Source: Pilasporangium apinafurcum (taxonomy: Eukaryota > Oomycota > Peronosporomycetes > Pythiales > Pythiaceae). From it: 64,000 nucleotides of DNA. The stretch is from assembly GCA_001600495.1 (NCBI GenBank), contig BCKE01000028.1, positions 252,748-316,747 on the forward strand, in the 5' to 3' direction. A program made the translations under genes and the position numbers. Below, in pieces: positions 41,585 through 53,296 of this stretch (within the stretch, counting starts at the first letter, position 1; each line of letters opens with the position of its first letter). Below the pieces are notes generated by a model. It made no database searches and was not told the origin of the DNA. It worked only from the letters and a program-made list of their open reading frames with translations.

Positions 41585-43679
41585 CTAGATTTCTGGTGTT
41601 TCTTCTTGCTCTTCTCGCGCACGTTTCTTTTGTTTCCAGAGCTGCGCGGCTTGCAGAAGCTTGAGATGCGATTGTGCTTTCTCGTCGTCTGGGAAAATGT
41701 AGTCTGTGTATTCCTCCATACCCAATTCTGTCTGGAAAACATAGATGAAACAATGTGAGCATAGAAACAACAAAAGACGAATGAAAATAGAACAAACTTA
41801 CTCCATCCTGCGCGTAGGCCATCCGTTGCTTGGTCACCTTACGTGGCATCATGTTCTTCACTTTCTTGATCATACTCTCATCGCCCAGTTTCTCCTCCAA
41901 GGCCAACCAAGTCTCCAAACACAACACACGCTCGGCTTTTTTTTCTTCGGTTTCTTGCTCTTTTAAATAGTGCAATGCACGCTCGAACACTTCGCGTGCC
42001 ATAGTACTGTCGTAATTCGCCTCAAATTGTGCAAAGCTAATCCAAACTTTCACGTGCTTGGTACGTTCTAGTAGACGTTCGTACAACGTCCGAGTGTTCT
42101 CTATTTCATCATTTTCAATCTCAAAATCGATGTATGCTTTCCAGATCATTTCAGGCATATCCAGCACAGGCTGCTTGATGGCGAGTTCGTAGATGGCACG
42201 CGCACGGTCGATTTCGCCGACTTGTCGCTCCAACCCGGCATATTTCTGCCAGATTTCGCAATTTTGACCGTCGAAAAGCAGATACTGCATGTAGATTTTC
42301 CGACAGCGGTCAATCTCGCCCATCATGAGCTCCAATTCAATATAACTGCGGAATAGTTTCTTCTTTGGACAACGACCAATACTTTCGCCCAACACACTCC
42401 GTGCGGCTTGGACATCACGTTGACGAATGAGGAATTTCGCGTACATGACCCAAATCTTGGCAAACGTGAATTTCTCATGTGGAATCAGTGACAAACACGT
42501 CTTGTATACTTGTGCGCATCGTTCGGGAGACTCGTCGTTCGTGAGCAGCTCTTCAAAGAGTGCGTACTTGATCCACAAGTAGATGTACCGCCGCCAGTAT
42601 TGCTTTTCTTCAATAGGTGGGACATTCGCGATCGCACGCTCGTAGACGTCTCGTACCAGCCCAAACGATTGCTTGATTGTAGCTTCACTTTCTTCCAACT
42701 TGATGTATTCTAGCCACGTATCGTAGTCTAATGCATTCTGTGCGAGTTGCTGCTCGTACACGACGCGTCGCTTCGCAATTACGACGTCCTCAATCCGATT
42801 TTTATCGCCGTGCTGCTTCTCAAACATAATAAATGCATTATAAAGCTGCGGTGCCTGTTCCTTCGGCAATTTATCCAATGCAAACTTGTAAATCGCACGA
42901 GCGCGTTCAATCTCTCGACAACGTTCCTCGAAAGCCGCAAATGCAATGTAAATCTGTTCAGTCTTCTCATCGTCACGCAATTCTTCGATTGCACGTTCAT
43001 AGATTCTTCGAGCATATGCAAATTGGTGCTGCTGACGTTCCTCCCACTTTGCGTACTTCAAATACGATCGCTCCGCTGGGTGACAAGCAACGTATCGTTC
43101 GTACAGTTCCCGAGCACGTTCAATTTCGTTCGCTCGCAATTCCAATTTGATATATGAATACCAGGCCTGATCATCTGGTTGCCACTCCATCCACCGCTCA
43201 AAGATCCGCCGGGCACCATTGAGGTTGCCAACCATTTCTTCCATGAACGCATACTTGTACCAGAACTGTGCTACTCGAGGTAACAACGTGACCGCACGAT
43301 CCCAGACATTCCGTGCATGATTGATAAATTTGTGACGCATCTCCATTTCGGCATATTTCAGCCACACGGTCGGTGTCTTGTAGTCGATGTCGATTGCGCG
43401 TTCAAAGATCGACCGCGCGCGTTTGAACTCGTGTTGACTCTCTTCCCACTGCGCATACTTCATCCACGTACCGATATGATGCCGTTGTCGACGGATTTCG
43501 TCCTCAAATGCCTTCCGCTTGCTCATACGATACTCATTGAGCTCTTCGGCATCGGCAATACGTCGACGAGGTGGACGGGCGACTTCTTCTTTCCGCTCAT
43601 TCGCTTCCAGTAGAATCTGCTCGGCTGTGATCTGTATCGGAGCTGGCGCACGGTTTTTCACCACACTCTTCTTCATCAT
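41585..43679 (-). CDS. Crooked neck/Clf1-like spliceosome HAT-repeat protein
   Basis: Two exons. Start chosen at the ATG at 43677-43679 ([20 protein letters not shown]), which aligns with the conserved Crooked neck opening; the frame extends upstream into probable UTR. The opening K-N-x-x-P-A-x-x-Q-I-T-A-E-Q-x-L is followed by about 14 HAT repeats, for example [20 protein letters not shown] and [20 protein letters not shown]. An intron at about 41733-41802 joins QRMAYAQDG to [16 protein letters not shown], the conserved C-terminal block, ending [10 protein letters not shown]. Clf1/CRNKL1 is a scaffold of the Prp19-associated (NTC) complex in the spliceosome. Length and repeat order match the family. 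Confidence 0.95.
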
Positions 43680-45437
43680 CTTGACGGGCTTGCGTGTGAA
43701 GGGAGGGGGGTGGATATATATGAAGAAAGAAAGAGAGATGGAATGGAATGCGCTTCCTCCGATAGATTGGCTCTGTCCAACAAGGTTCCAGTGGCAAGAA
43801 GCCGCGAAACCTAAGAAACACAAACGAACTTAGTGGGAGGAATTGCGTACTTAGAACCAAATTCGTATTTTATTGGGGATATAGAAATTCAGCTATAGAA
43901 TCGAACTTAACAGGAGTGATACACTGAATTGAGAGATTGAAGAGCTATTCTTGGACTTCAAAATGGCTTCACTTCGATTTTGGACGTGATAAGCGACGCA
44001 GTGTGCATCTGTATGTTTTTTTCTGCTGGATATAGATGATAGAGATGGTGTATTAGAGCAGAAATCATGGCATTATATCGATATACTCGTCAGTTTGACG
44101 GCGGAAAACATGACGCTAGTATGCTGGGCCTTAGACAGACTGTATTGGCGTCATGATTGTGCCAAGTCACTCGTGTTCTTCCCCGTAGTTTGTGGATGCC
44201 TCACTCCATTCGCCATGTACTTGCTAGTACTAATACGCCAGTGATTTTATCTGTATCTGGGTCTTAGCATTGCTTCGGATGGCATTTTCTTTATACTGTT
44301 TCTGCACATTATATAATCCTTCCTGGACCAAAAATGAGCGCTTGCCACGTCATCAGAGATGTATGGCGAAGAGTTGTCCACTGCAACCAATATCATCGTG
44401 TTCATTCTCTACCTCACAATGCTGGTATATATCGTGAAATTCGTATGGTATCTTGCTTTGCGCATGAAATACCGCTATTCTGCTCTTTGGTCGTCCTACT
44501 TGAAGGATCCATATCTGAACGCCATGATGCTCAACGACAAAGTGTTTCTGTAAATAGAAGACATCGTCATTATCAACACCGACGCTCAGAATAAAATAAC
44601 AAGTAATCATCTCGTCGCGTCATCTGACAAACATATCTCGACTAAGCAAAAAAAGAGAAAAAACGCAGGATAAAAAGCTTGAGATGGTGAAAACAGGAGT
44701 GGACAAGCACTCCAAAAGGATCCATCTCAGTCTCATCAAGCAACAGCAAGTAGCCATCAAGAGGAAAACCGTCTCTAGAGTCCGTCTGTCCATAGATTGA
44801 CAACAGGCGTAGTAGTACTGTACATCAAATCGATAGAAAAGAGCCATCATATATGACGCAGACGATATATATGCTGAAGCATTTCGCATCTCCAACTCCT
44901 CTCCGTCCACCTGTTGAGCCGCTCACAAGTCGCAGATGATCCGTTCGGCATAGACTCCCTCCCATCTGGCACAACCAGCCAGCTCGGAAACCTCTCAAAA
45001 TGAATATATGACAGTGTGACAGGTAGAACCTGGTAGTCAAAAATTTCTTGTTTCATGAAGTTCCGTGTTGGGGCTAAAAACAGACGCAATCAGCACAGTC
45101 CAACGCTAAAGCGATTCCTAACAGATCAAATCATATTACAAAGGTAATTAATTTAAACAGATAAAATATAATAGTTTTATTTATTTTTAACATGACAAAT
45201 ATGGAAGGATATATATATTTATAGGTACGGTGGACAGTTGCAAAGAGCTCTTCTTCTTGCCATTTCGATCGACAAGAAGGTCAGGAAGCACGTCGCATCT
45301 GAACAGAAAGCAGGTCGCTCTTGTGTGTCAGTGTGTTTAGCTATCACCTCTAGGTGTTTGTGTGCGTACGCTTGTGTGTGGCTGTGTGGGGTGTCTACAT
45401 TCCTTCCTGCTTTCATCACGACAAACCTGTCGGCGAC
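43680..45437. other. Intergenic with one small membrane-protein candidate
   Basis: At 44359-44553 (plus) a 64-codon frame starting MYGEELSTATNIIVFILYLT has one strong membrane helix and a short polar tail. It could be a small real protein, but I have no family support. Elsewhere in the stretch only short unconvincing frames are seen. Confidence 0.35.
44359..44553 (+). CDS. Possible single-span small membrane protein
   Basis: 64 residues with an ATG start, one 20-residue hydrophobic segment (IIVFILYLTMLVYIVKFVWY) and a basic/aromatic tail (LALRMKYRYSALWSSYLKDP). It follows the pattern of small tail-anchored or subunit-type proteins. No homologue is recognised and no intron is needed. It may equally be a chance frame. 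Confidence 0.3.
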   Translation: MYGEELSTATNIIVFILYLTMLVYIVKFVWYLALRMKYRYSALWSSYLKDPYLNAMMLNDKVFL

Positions 45438-47498
45438 ATGCACAGCCATGGGTCCTATCGGCGCGATTTTGGATGCATCCTTACGCTGGTCTGTTGCGTA
45501 CTGTCAACTGTCCATGGAGTCATTCAGCAGAAGCTTTATGGTTTGAACTCAGGACTTGGTAAGCTCAACTAATGCATCACAGAAACCATATGAATAGTCT
45601 TTTCATGTTCAAATATGATACTACAGCATATTACGTGCAAGTGAGCGTGGGTGAACCACTCTATGACGCATCTACTGCAAGCGAATCCACGGTAATGTGG
45701 CATTTCCATTTTTCGCAATATCGTCTATCCAAGCAATCTAATCAATTTTTCCTTTGTATAGAACTTCTTTAATCTACTAGTGGATACTGGTTCTGCAAAC
45801 ACCGCTGTTGTGACTGCCGATTGCTGCTCATCCACCAACTCAATGTTATACTCGTGCTCAGATTCATCCACGTGTGTGAGCGTCGGGACAACTGTCAGTG
45901 TGGACTATATCACTGGCTCCTGGAGCGGCAATCTCGTGAAGGACACTTTCTCCGGCGAAGGACTGGGCGAACTTGCGAGTGTCCCATTCACCGAGATCAC
46001 TGATGAGTCGAATTTCATCCAAACAGGATACGACGGTATCATTGGCTTTGGATACCAAGCAATTGCTTCTCCGTCCAGCTCACCACCGACGCCATACTTT
46101 GATATGGTCAAGTCGTCTAATTCGCTTAGTAATGTGTTTAGCATGCTCATGTGCGGCTCGTTACAATCACTGGCTTTAGAAAATGTCTCTTTAGCTGAAG
46201 ATAGTTACCTCTATTCAGGGGAACTAATCATGGGTGGCACAGAAGGTAGCAATGGCGAGACGTACTACCAAGGAGATCTCGTCTACACACCGCTGGTTCA
46301 TGAGAAATGGTACAATGTTATTATCACTGACATTGGTGTGTCCAATCAAAGTCTTGGATTGGACTGCCAAACCATCAATTCTCCCAAGTCTATCATCGAT
46401 TCAGGGACTAGCAATATCGCGTTTCCTTCGGACGTTTATAACGCTGTGCTCAAGCAGCTGAAAGCCGATGTGAGTGCTATTTATCCGGACGTCGAGGACG
46501 ATTTTTTCAGTGATGAAACTTCGTGTTGCTCGACACTTTGTGATCCAACCAATGCAGATTCAGATTTATATTCGTTTCCTGGAATTTCGATTTCACTAGC
46601 GGTTGATGGCGATACAAACGAACAGATCACAGTAACAATCCCTCCAGAGTACATTTGGCGGCCGATTGTGCTGACTTATGCTGCAGGTGAAGTTGCGTGC
46701 CGGGTGTTTGGTATCTCGGAAGGGGATATGACGCTCCTGGGCGATGTTTTCATGGACGGATTATTCACGGTGCATGACCGGGAGCAAGACCGTGTGGGGT
46801 TGGCTGTCGCTACTTCCTGTCCAAATGATGTTGTATCTTCCAAGACCGTCACTGTGGAAAAGCTGAGCGCTGCTGACTCGATGTGTGATTGTGTGGGGTC
46901 TTCGGACAAGAAAGGTAGTTTATTGAGTAGCTACTGGCCCATCGGCAGTGACAAGCCGTGCTTCTTCTGGTTGTGGTGGACGTATGTCGTACTAGTGAGT
47001 GTTATTGTGATTCTGATCGCGATTGGCGTGTTGGTCTACCTCTGGTGGCGAAAACGGAAGCTATTGCAAGAACTTCGAACATTGCGCATGACACAGGCCA
47101 TAGCGAGGCGAGAAGCACTTGAAGGTGAATCTTTACCCCGAATTTGGATGACGTGTTGATCAAGGTTCTAATAATTGTGATTTGTTGTGGGGATTTAACT
47201 AGGTCTAGAACGAAATCTACTGACACCGATGATGGGCGATGCAACGGTCACACCCGAAGAAACCACTGGAGCGAGAAGAAACCATAACCGTCGACAACCG
47301 CCAGCATCGTCTCAACTACACCAAAAGAAAAAGAAACAACTACGGCAACAGCAGTCAATACACAATGCAGATGACAGCACGTACAACAGCAGCAATAGCA
47401 GCAATAGCTCAAGAGGGTACCACCCGCCGCCGTCGCCGTCATCTTCCACAATAGCAAGTGGCCATCAGTACCGAATACGAGCAGATGATAGAGTGTAG
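45438..47498 (+). CDS. Membrane aspartic protease, BACE-like
   Basis: The first exon probably starts at the ATG at 45438 with a signal-like segment ([17 protein letters not shown]). The next two exons bring [10 protein letters not shown] and [16 protein letters not shown]. The pepsin fold follows: first catalytic Asp in VDTGSA, SGSW-like flap region [11 protein letters not shown], second Asp in [12 protein letters not shown], and [20 protein letters not shown]. These blocks and the [12 protein letters not shown]...LDC segment resemble vertebrate beta-secretases more than pepsins. A membrane helix ([20 protein letters not shown]) and a basic, low-complexity cytosolic tail end the protein at 47498, after one intron near 47120-47200. 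Oomycete membrane aspartic proteases are suspected of processing secreted proteins. The first intron's phase could not be resolved. Confidence 0.88.
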
Positions 47499-48057
47499 AA
47501 AATTCCAAAGTCAAGCAAGCCGACATTTCGGGGAAGGAGCATCATGTACAGTGCAGCGAGTATGCGATGTAGAATTATTAGCCTATTATCATATTCTAAC
47601 GAATCTCTTTAATCAAGAGGATGAAGTTTTTTTCTAACGTCATGGTCGAAGGAGAATAGTATACAAACCATAAAGCTGTTGGACACAACAGGCCTTTCGC
47701 TCTTTCGTATCTGCAAGCAAATAAGAAAGCACGTTGCGTGTGCTGCAGCCATCTGCTCCTTCAAAATATTCATTCAACCGCCTATATTTTTCTACAGATT
47801 TGACTAGAAGAGTTCGTTCTTTTAGCCAAGCCGTTTAACGTTTTGCAATAGTAATAGAAGGAAACATGAGGGAACAGAAAAAAATCATAATGGGTAGCCG
47901 TTCGTTCGTTGTACTGGCCTTCGGCGCCGCTTCAAACCGTCAAACCAAATCTGCAGCCATTCACTCTTCCATCCTTTTCTTTCTTTCCATGCAAAAACAG
48001 TCATGCGCAAAACACTCGCTTCATCTCCATAGTCCACTTCACCACGAACAACTTACT
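47499..48057. other. Intergenic, upstream region of PLAC8-type gene
   Basis: An open frame runs from 47866 into the next gene, but its first 64 codons look like UTR. Nothing else was recognised. Confidence 0.4.
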
Positions 48058-48834
48058 ATGTCCAACCAGATGACGGTTCTCGCCTTTGAGCCTTACATGC
48101 CTCGACCCTCAGCGCCTCCAGTTTCGCCATCTATCGCATCTTCTTCCTCGCCAATTCCCTACGCAATCCATGTGTCCACGCCACTTGAGAACGATTACTG
48201 TGATCGTGATGTGAACGGCATTCGGCTCTTTGCTTGGGGTGCGGGAATCTGTGGTTGTATGCAACATATTGTACCAAATTGCTGCATGGCGACATTTCTT
48301 CCATGTGTCTCACTCGCGCAGATCACGGCTCGATTGGGATTATATCGCTTTTCAACGGTCATCGGCTTCTTTCTTAGCATTCTTGCGTTGCAATTGCTGG
48401 TCGCTATCATCTCGTATGTCCAATTGCCAGCAATGACGATCAATTATGATCGCAGTACACCAAGCTATACCTCGGAATTCAGCTGGCCCTTCCACTACCG
48501 CAAAGCCGAAACAGATGAACAAGAGGACGACAACAGTAGCACTTTTAGTTCTGCCTCGACCTTTTTCTCGAAGAAATGTCTGGATATGGCCGTGAGTCCA
48601 TGGGGGTGGATCTGTGGATTGTTGGGGTTGATCTATTTGCTCACAGCTTGGCAACTGCGAATGCATATTCGTGACCGGTTTCGGATTCGGGGCGCATGGT
48701 GGAGTGATTGTTTGCTATCAATCGGCTGTTTTTGGTGTATTGTGGCGCAAATGGCGACCCATGTCAAGAGCTATCGACCAGGAAATTGTGCTTTTAAACC
48801 GTCTGTGACCACACTGCCCCCCTATCCAGCCTGA
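48058..48834 (+). CDS. PLAC8-type Cys-rich membrane protein, copy 1
   Basis: Start chosen at the ATG at 48058 (MSNQMTVLAFEPYMPRPSAP); a longer form from 47866 is possible. The PLAC8 hallmark NCCMATFLPCVSLAQI is followed by a hydrophobic helix (VIGFFLSILALQLLVAIISY), an acidic/Ser-rich loop, and a second hydrophobic block. The second motif is WWSDCLLSIGCFWCIVAQMA. PLAC8-family proteins in plants and fungi affect metal transport or cell size; the role here is unknown. It is the only plus-strand member of the local group of four. Confidence 0.82.
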   Translation: MSNQMTVLAFEPYMPRPSAPPVSPSIASSSSPIPYAIHVSTPLENDYCDRDVNGIRLFAWGAGICGCMQHIVPNCCMATFLPCVSLAQITARLGLYRFSTVIGFFLSILALQLLVAIISYVQLPAMTINYDRSTPSYTSEFSWPFHYRKAETDEQEDDNSSTFSSASTFFSKKCLDMAVSPWGWICGLLGLIYLLTAWQLRMHIRDRFRIRGAWWSDCLLSIGCFWCIVAQMATHVKSYRPGNCAFKPSVTTLPPYPA

Positions 48835-49093
48835 TCAATGTGAGAGTCATGCATGTTATGATAGTCTAGAAAGTTAATGAGTGAATGAATTAATTTACAC
48901 GAGAAGCAAAGTATGGACTGCATTGATCAACGAGACAAAAGTTTCATTTATAACATCAGGATTTTACTGTTGAACACGAACATTCATGTGTTTAGTCCTG
49001 ATAGACATGAGGTTCACAATCAAAACGAGACAAGCACAAAAAAGTTGGCTAGCTAATTTAACCAGCGAGCTCGTCTTGACATTGGTCATCAGC
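48835..49093. other. Short spacer between convergent genes
   Basis: 3' ends of PLAC8 copy 1 (plus) and elicitin (minus) face each other. No feature seen. Confidence 0.4.
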
Positions 49094-49435
49094 TTACGAC
49101 GATGTGCACAGTCCCGAGTACGTGGTGATGAGCTCCTTGATGTTGAGCGTCTGGCCGTTGGTCGTGACGGTACAATCCGGGATGTCCATGGCCGCGAGTT
49201 CGGTCAATAGAGTCTGGCAGGCTGAAGAAGCGCACAATGCTGCCAATTGCTCGTCTGTGGGTAGCGCCGTGAACGGGTAGAACGTGTAATTGCCGTCTTC
49301 CTCGCATTGCGCGTAGTTCGAGTCGGCCAAGATAGGCAAGAAGACCGTCACGAGTTGTAACGTCGTACAGGCATCGGCGTTAACCGTCGTGGCGAGCGCA
49401 GCAGTAGTGGCGATGGCAAGGGTGGCGAACTTCAT
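49094..49435 (-). CDS. Elicitin (secreted sterol-binding protein)
   Basis: 113 residues starting with a signal peptide MKFATLAIATTAALATTVNA, then a mature domain opening DACTTLQLVTVFLPILADSN. Six cysteines (DAC, AQC, ALC, SAC, PDC, GLC) are spaced as in class I elicitins, with almost no extra C-terminal domain. Elicitins bind and carry sterols, which these organisms cannot make, and trigger defence in some plants. The frame is intact. Elicitins are found in oomycetes and are the strongest single taxonomic clue in this window. A Cys-poor, Ser/Thr-rich linker and GPI signal, present in many elicitin-like proteins, are absent. Confidence 0.93.
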   Translation of the reverse strand: MKFATLAIATTAALATTVNADACTTLQLVTVFLPILADSNYAQCEEDGNYTFYPFTALPTDEQLAALCASSACQTLLTELAAMDIPDCTVTTNGQTLNIKELITTYSGLCTSS

Positions 49436-51082
49436 GATGACTGGCTGGTTAGTTTGACTTGAGTCGTTTGCTGGTTAAGAGGCAAATTGGAAAATGAACT
49501 CTGTCAGTGGCAAGCGAGTAGCTTTGGTTGATAGATAACGATGGTAATGTGGGTGTGCTAAGGGACAGATAGACCTGTGCTTTGTTGGTGTTGAAGGAGT
49601 CGAAGATTTGATCGTGATGGAAAGTGAAGCACGATTGAAGTTGTAGTTGCAAGAGACGAGGATACAATAGAACCAGATGGATCATTTGACTGACTGGCTG
49701 ATTATACTCCAGGTGGATGAGGAAGATCGGGCAAGATCTCCACTAGAATGGTTTGTTTCATTGATTTGTTGAGCCCATCACGTCAACGGGTACATCTCTT
49801 GATGTTTCCCGGTGCTGAGTGGGACAACTTGGACAATATTTGGATCCAATATAAAGCGAATTCTTTCGCGACCATTTTGGGCCCTATCATTGGAATTCCT
49901 CGCTACAGTATTTCGCACTTGAATTGCAACGATCTAGATTGTTAGGCGAGAGGTGAACGATTAGTCCGAGCCAGTTGCGATGAGTGGGCGAGATCTTTGA
50001 AACATCAGCAACTACAAGTTATGTCTTCTGGTGTTGAAGCATCAAATCTCGAAGTGCTCTCATTACTGGCAAGCAGACTAATCTGCAACTTAGAAGTGTA
50101 AAGCTCTAAGGTTTCATTCAAGCTAGCCTCACATTTGAAACACCATGAAAAACTTGCAAAGCGATAGATAATGGATTAAATAGCTACTCAAGCAAAGACT
50201 TTGAAGCTTTACTTGTTGATCACAAGCAGGTGAATAGAGGTACTTGGCAATCAATTCTTTAGTATCAATGTGTGGAGGATGACTAGAGTTATCACTAAGC
50301 TGTGTAATGAGTTTCGAATTTACCAGCGAATGGGCCAAATGTTGAAGCATGAACTCGTTTCCTTTTATTGAACGTCTGGAGTTCCACTCTCCAAAGGATC
50401 GTTATCAGGAGCAGTTTGCTTCAAGTTGATGAGTCCGACTGATCAAAAACATCATATGAGCATGTACTCACCACGTCAAATACCAGAATCTAGAAGAAGC
50501 ACTCTTTTCATTTTCCTAATTGAACTATTTGAAGCTTCTTTTGCCTGTTCATTCGAATCACTAGAGGCAACTGCTCTTCTACTGTTGCTCTTGAGTGAGA
50601 GGTTCCAATTAGAACCATTTCAAAACTTGCCTTCGAATATCACGAACCTCACATGGTGAGCTAGATCCATTCTTTTTACTCTCATGCTGTTTTTCATTCA
50701 CTTTTTTATCCTGTACGCACTGAGGATAGAATCAATCTAATCAACATGTAGAGCAAAACGCTCTCTTGTTGCATTGTATCCGACGAAAGAACAAGGCGAA
50801 GCAAAGGCATGCACAATCAAATGACAGATGGAGATCCGATTGCAGAATCCTCCTGTCCTATCTAGTAAGATTCGGAAGTGATAATCTCCTGCCTTAAACC
50901 AGCATAATCTACATTTTATATTGGCAATCTCATTTTCATGGAGCAGTGCTATATGCTGAAGTTGGTAAAAAAGATCAAAGCAAGACGTATAACTCAAGAT
51001 CGATCACATATCAATTTGAATATGAGTGGATTCGCATTGATGTCTATTGCCTTCCTAAATCTTATAATATTTACCGCAATCT
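49436..51082. other. Intergenic, no supported gene
   Basis: The longest unexplained stretch of the right half. Frames at 50426-50659 and 50938-51234 have no support. At about 50775-50800 (plus) ALYPTKEQ resembles the N-terminal box of Fanzor proteins, but only eight residues match and it may be chance. Confidence 0.35.
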
Positions 51083-51802
51083 TCATAGACTATACGCTGG
51101 TAGCGTATTCACTGGATGGAAGGCACACAGTCCGCCTTTGTAGCACTTTGTGTGAGTTGTCATCTGTGCAATTGCACAACATGAGCAGAAACAAGAGACA
51201 TAAAAATCCTCAAGCATGGAGCCGGGAATATTAAATGTCCGCCGAGTCTTGCTGCGTATGTGCTGCACTCCAAGCAAATACACCCCGACAAGTAGAACAG
51301 CAACAGTTATTGGCAGATACGAAGAGGTGTACACTGGTGCGTAGTAATAGTCATCAGCTGACGACGAGGATGGCGAAGGGTGAGGAATACTACCAGCAAC
51401 CTCGGAATTAGACAGAGCCACTCCGATAAACACCAAAATTCCACACACCAGTGTACCATACAATAGCAGCGGAAATTCAAACGACGCGCCAAGACGGATT
51501 TCAATGTGAGCGATGGAGACACATGGACACCATGTCGCCATGCAACAATGCCTGAGATAACCCTTTGAGTAAGTCCATAGATTTGCATCCCATCTATCGC
51601 TTGTAATAGTCGACTCTTGATATTCATGTTCGTAGTTCATGAGCTGTCCATCTTGCATAGTTTCTGCACATCCCATCGCTGTTTTGGCTTCGATTGCGGC
51701 TAAACTAGTACAAACATCGAGTCTGCGATCGACTTGAAGCATATAAGGAATATTTTGTCCACTTCCAGTTGGTGTAATTGTGCTTTTGTCTTCTCCACGC
51801 AT
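51083..51802 (-). CDS. PLAC8-type Cys-rich membrane protein, copy 2
   Basis: Single-exon frame of 239 residues (MRGEDKSTITPTGSGQNIPY). Conserved blocks are RHCCMATWCPCVSIAHIEIR, a helix LLLYGTLVCGILVFIGVAL, a Ser/Pro/Tyr-rich loop, a helix ITVAVLLVGVYLLGV, and SCFCSCCAIAQMTTHTKCY, ending VNTLPAYSL. The closing L-P-A-Y motif recurs in copies 1 and 4 (LPPYPA, ILPAYPKH). Architecture, spacing and the tail mark it as a paralogue of the plus-strand copy and of the two that follow. Confidence 0.8.
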   Translation of the reverse strand: MRGEDKSTITPTGSGQNIPYMLQVDRRLDVCTSLAAIEAKTAMGCAETMQDGQLMNYEHEYQESTITSDRWDANLWTYSKGYLRHCCMATWCPCVSIAHIEIRLGASFEFPLLLYGTLVCGILVFIGVALSNSEVAGSIPHPSPSSSSADDYYYAPVYTSSYLPITVAVLLVGVYLLGVQHIRSKTRRTFNIPGSMLEDFYVSCFCSCCAIAQMTTHTKCYKGGLCAFHPVNTLPAYSL

Positions 51803-52705
51803 TATGCTGAATGGATTGTTAGAATAAGTTGGGTTTTGATCTTGTTAAGATCGTGCTGGTATGCGTCTAGGCTAATACTTGGACCGTTTGGAAACGAAGG
51901 ATGTGACTGAAGAGGTGGATCGAATCGCGAAGCACGTACGAAGCAGAGCGTAGCACACTTACAAAACGACTTTCTGGCTTTTCCTCCGCGTTTCACTCTC
52001 TTTTTCCTGCAGTTGAGAAGTGGTTACCGCTTCGTTAGTTTTTGCGCTTCGATCATTTGGATTTGTTTGTAGAGAAATGGTGGTGCTGGCACTATGAAAT
52101 GGTAGAGAAAGGCACAGTTCGTTCCACTGTGCTGAATATTCCACTATATCAGTACATGATATAAAAGGAAAAGATTTCGATAGAATTAGTTTGGTTTCAA
52201 TTTTTTTGATCTAACCAGCGAAATTTTAAGCTTATTTCCCCAAATCCTGTTTAACCTATCTACCTAGCGAACAAAGTATACATCATAACGCTTGGAGCAG
52301 CCTATTTGGTCTTTTAGGTTCAAGGCAAACGTTTAATAGTGTACCTAGTTAAAATAGAGACTACTTATTTAATAATAATAAAGTACTCTATATACTTATT
52401 TTAGATAGTGCTAACAGTCGGTAAGCAATGGCAATGGCGAGTGATGGGTGCAGCTGGGTGTCGATCTACTTGACAGAAATATCGACTGACCATACAAAAT
52501 TTAAGTATAAATGGATGCCAAACAGTGATCCTAGAGTGGGATAATGACGGTGTTTATGCTGATAGTCAGCACCAATAATTCGTCATAAAGTAATCGGCGG
52601 GTAAATACACAACCATGTCTCTGCATTAGCTTTGCTCCTACAGCTCTCCTATTTTCTGCGTAAAGCACAAGCAATAAACTCTTCTACCAAATATACATCT
52701 CTCTA
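51803..52705. other. Intergenic, no supported gene
   Basis: AT-rich promoter-type region of PLAC8 copy 2 on the left and 3' flank of copy 3 on the right. No coding signal was recognised. Confidence 0.4.
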
Positions 52706-53296
52706 TCAAATAATATAGCCAGCTAGCGTATCTGAATGGGCGGTCGAAGCTCCTCTGCATATACCCAACTCGTTGATTTTGACCTGCGTCGCTAGCTGTG
52801 CAATTGTACAGCACGAACAGCAAATCGAGGCAAGGGCATCACTGCTTATTCTGCCTGGAATCTCAAAGCGCCGACGAGTAGCGCTACGTACGCGCCAGAC
52901 ATTGAAGAGATAGACAAAAACCGTCAATACAACTGCCAATGCTGCCCAGTGCTGGGTAGCGGGTTCTTTGTACTCTTCAGTGGATGACAAGGAAGAAGAC
53001 GAAGCGCCGGTAGTGTGGTTGGACAATACCATACCACAGCACACCCACATACTGCAGATCAATGTGCCATACCACATCAGTGCCCATTCAAACGTCCCAT
53101 CCAGTCGACTCTTAATCTGCGCTAGTGGAATGCATGGACAGCACGTGCTCAGGTACCAAATCCTTGGTGAATGCTGGCGAATGCTAAACAACGGTACGTC
53201 CCATCGTCCCGTAGTGATGATCACATCCTGAGTAGTATTAAACGTCACCAGAGCAAAATCCCCTGCCGCGAGCTTGGAGTTTTTCGATATTGGCAT
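52706..53296 (-). CDS. PLAC8-type protein, copy 3 (lacks the CC pair)
   Basis: 196 residues (MPISKNSKLAAGDFALVTFN). The first motif reads IWYLSTCCPCIPLAQIKSRL, so the adjacent Cys-Cys of the sister proteins is replaced by Trp-Tyr, although Cys remain further on. Hydrophobic segments are LMWYGTLICSMWVCCGMVL and WAALAVVLTVFVYLFNV. The second motif is ASICCSCCTIAQLATQVKIN. The tail DTLAGYII has also diverged from L-P-A-Y. Shorter N-terminus than the other copies. The frame is intact, but altered motifs suggest relaxed constraint or a changed role. Confidence 0.75.
   Translation of the reverse strand: MPISKNSKLAAGDFALVTFNTTQDVIITTGRWDVPLFSIRQHSPRIWYLSTCCPCIPLAQIKSRLDGTFEWALMWYGTLICSMWVCCGMVLSNHTTGASSSSLSSTEEYKEPATQHWAALAVVLTVFVYLFNVWRVRSATRRRFEIPGRISSDALASICCSCCTIAQLATQVKINELGICRGASTAHSDTLAGYII

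Noticed and set aside
47866-48057. 64-residue N-terminal extension of PLAC8 copy 1
   Set aside because: Composition resembles 5' UTR, the internal ATG at 48058 fits the domain better and paralogues have no such extension.
50775-50800. ALYPTKEQ, similar to the Fanzor N-terminal box
   Set aside because: Only eight residues agree and no other Fanzor box (RuvC or zinc finger) was found nearby, so chance cannot be excluded.
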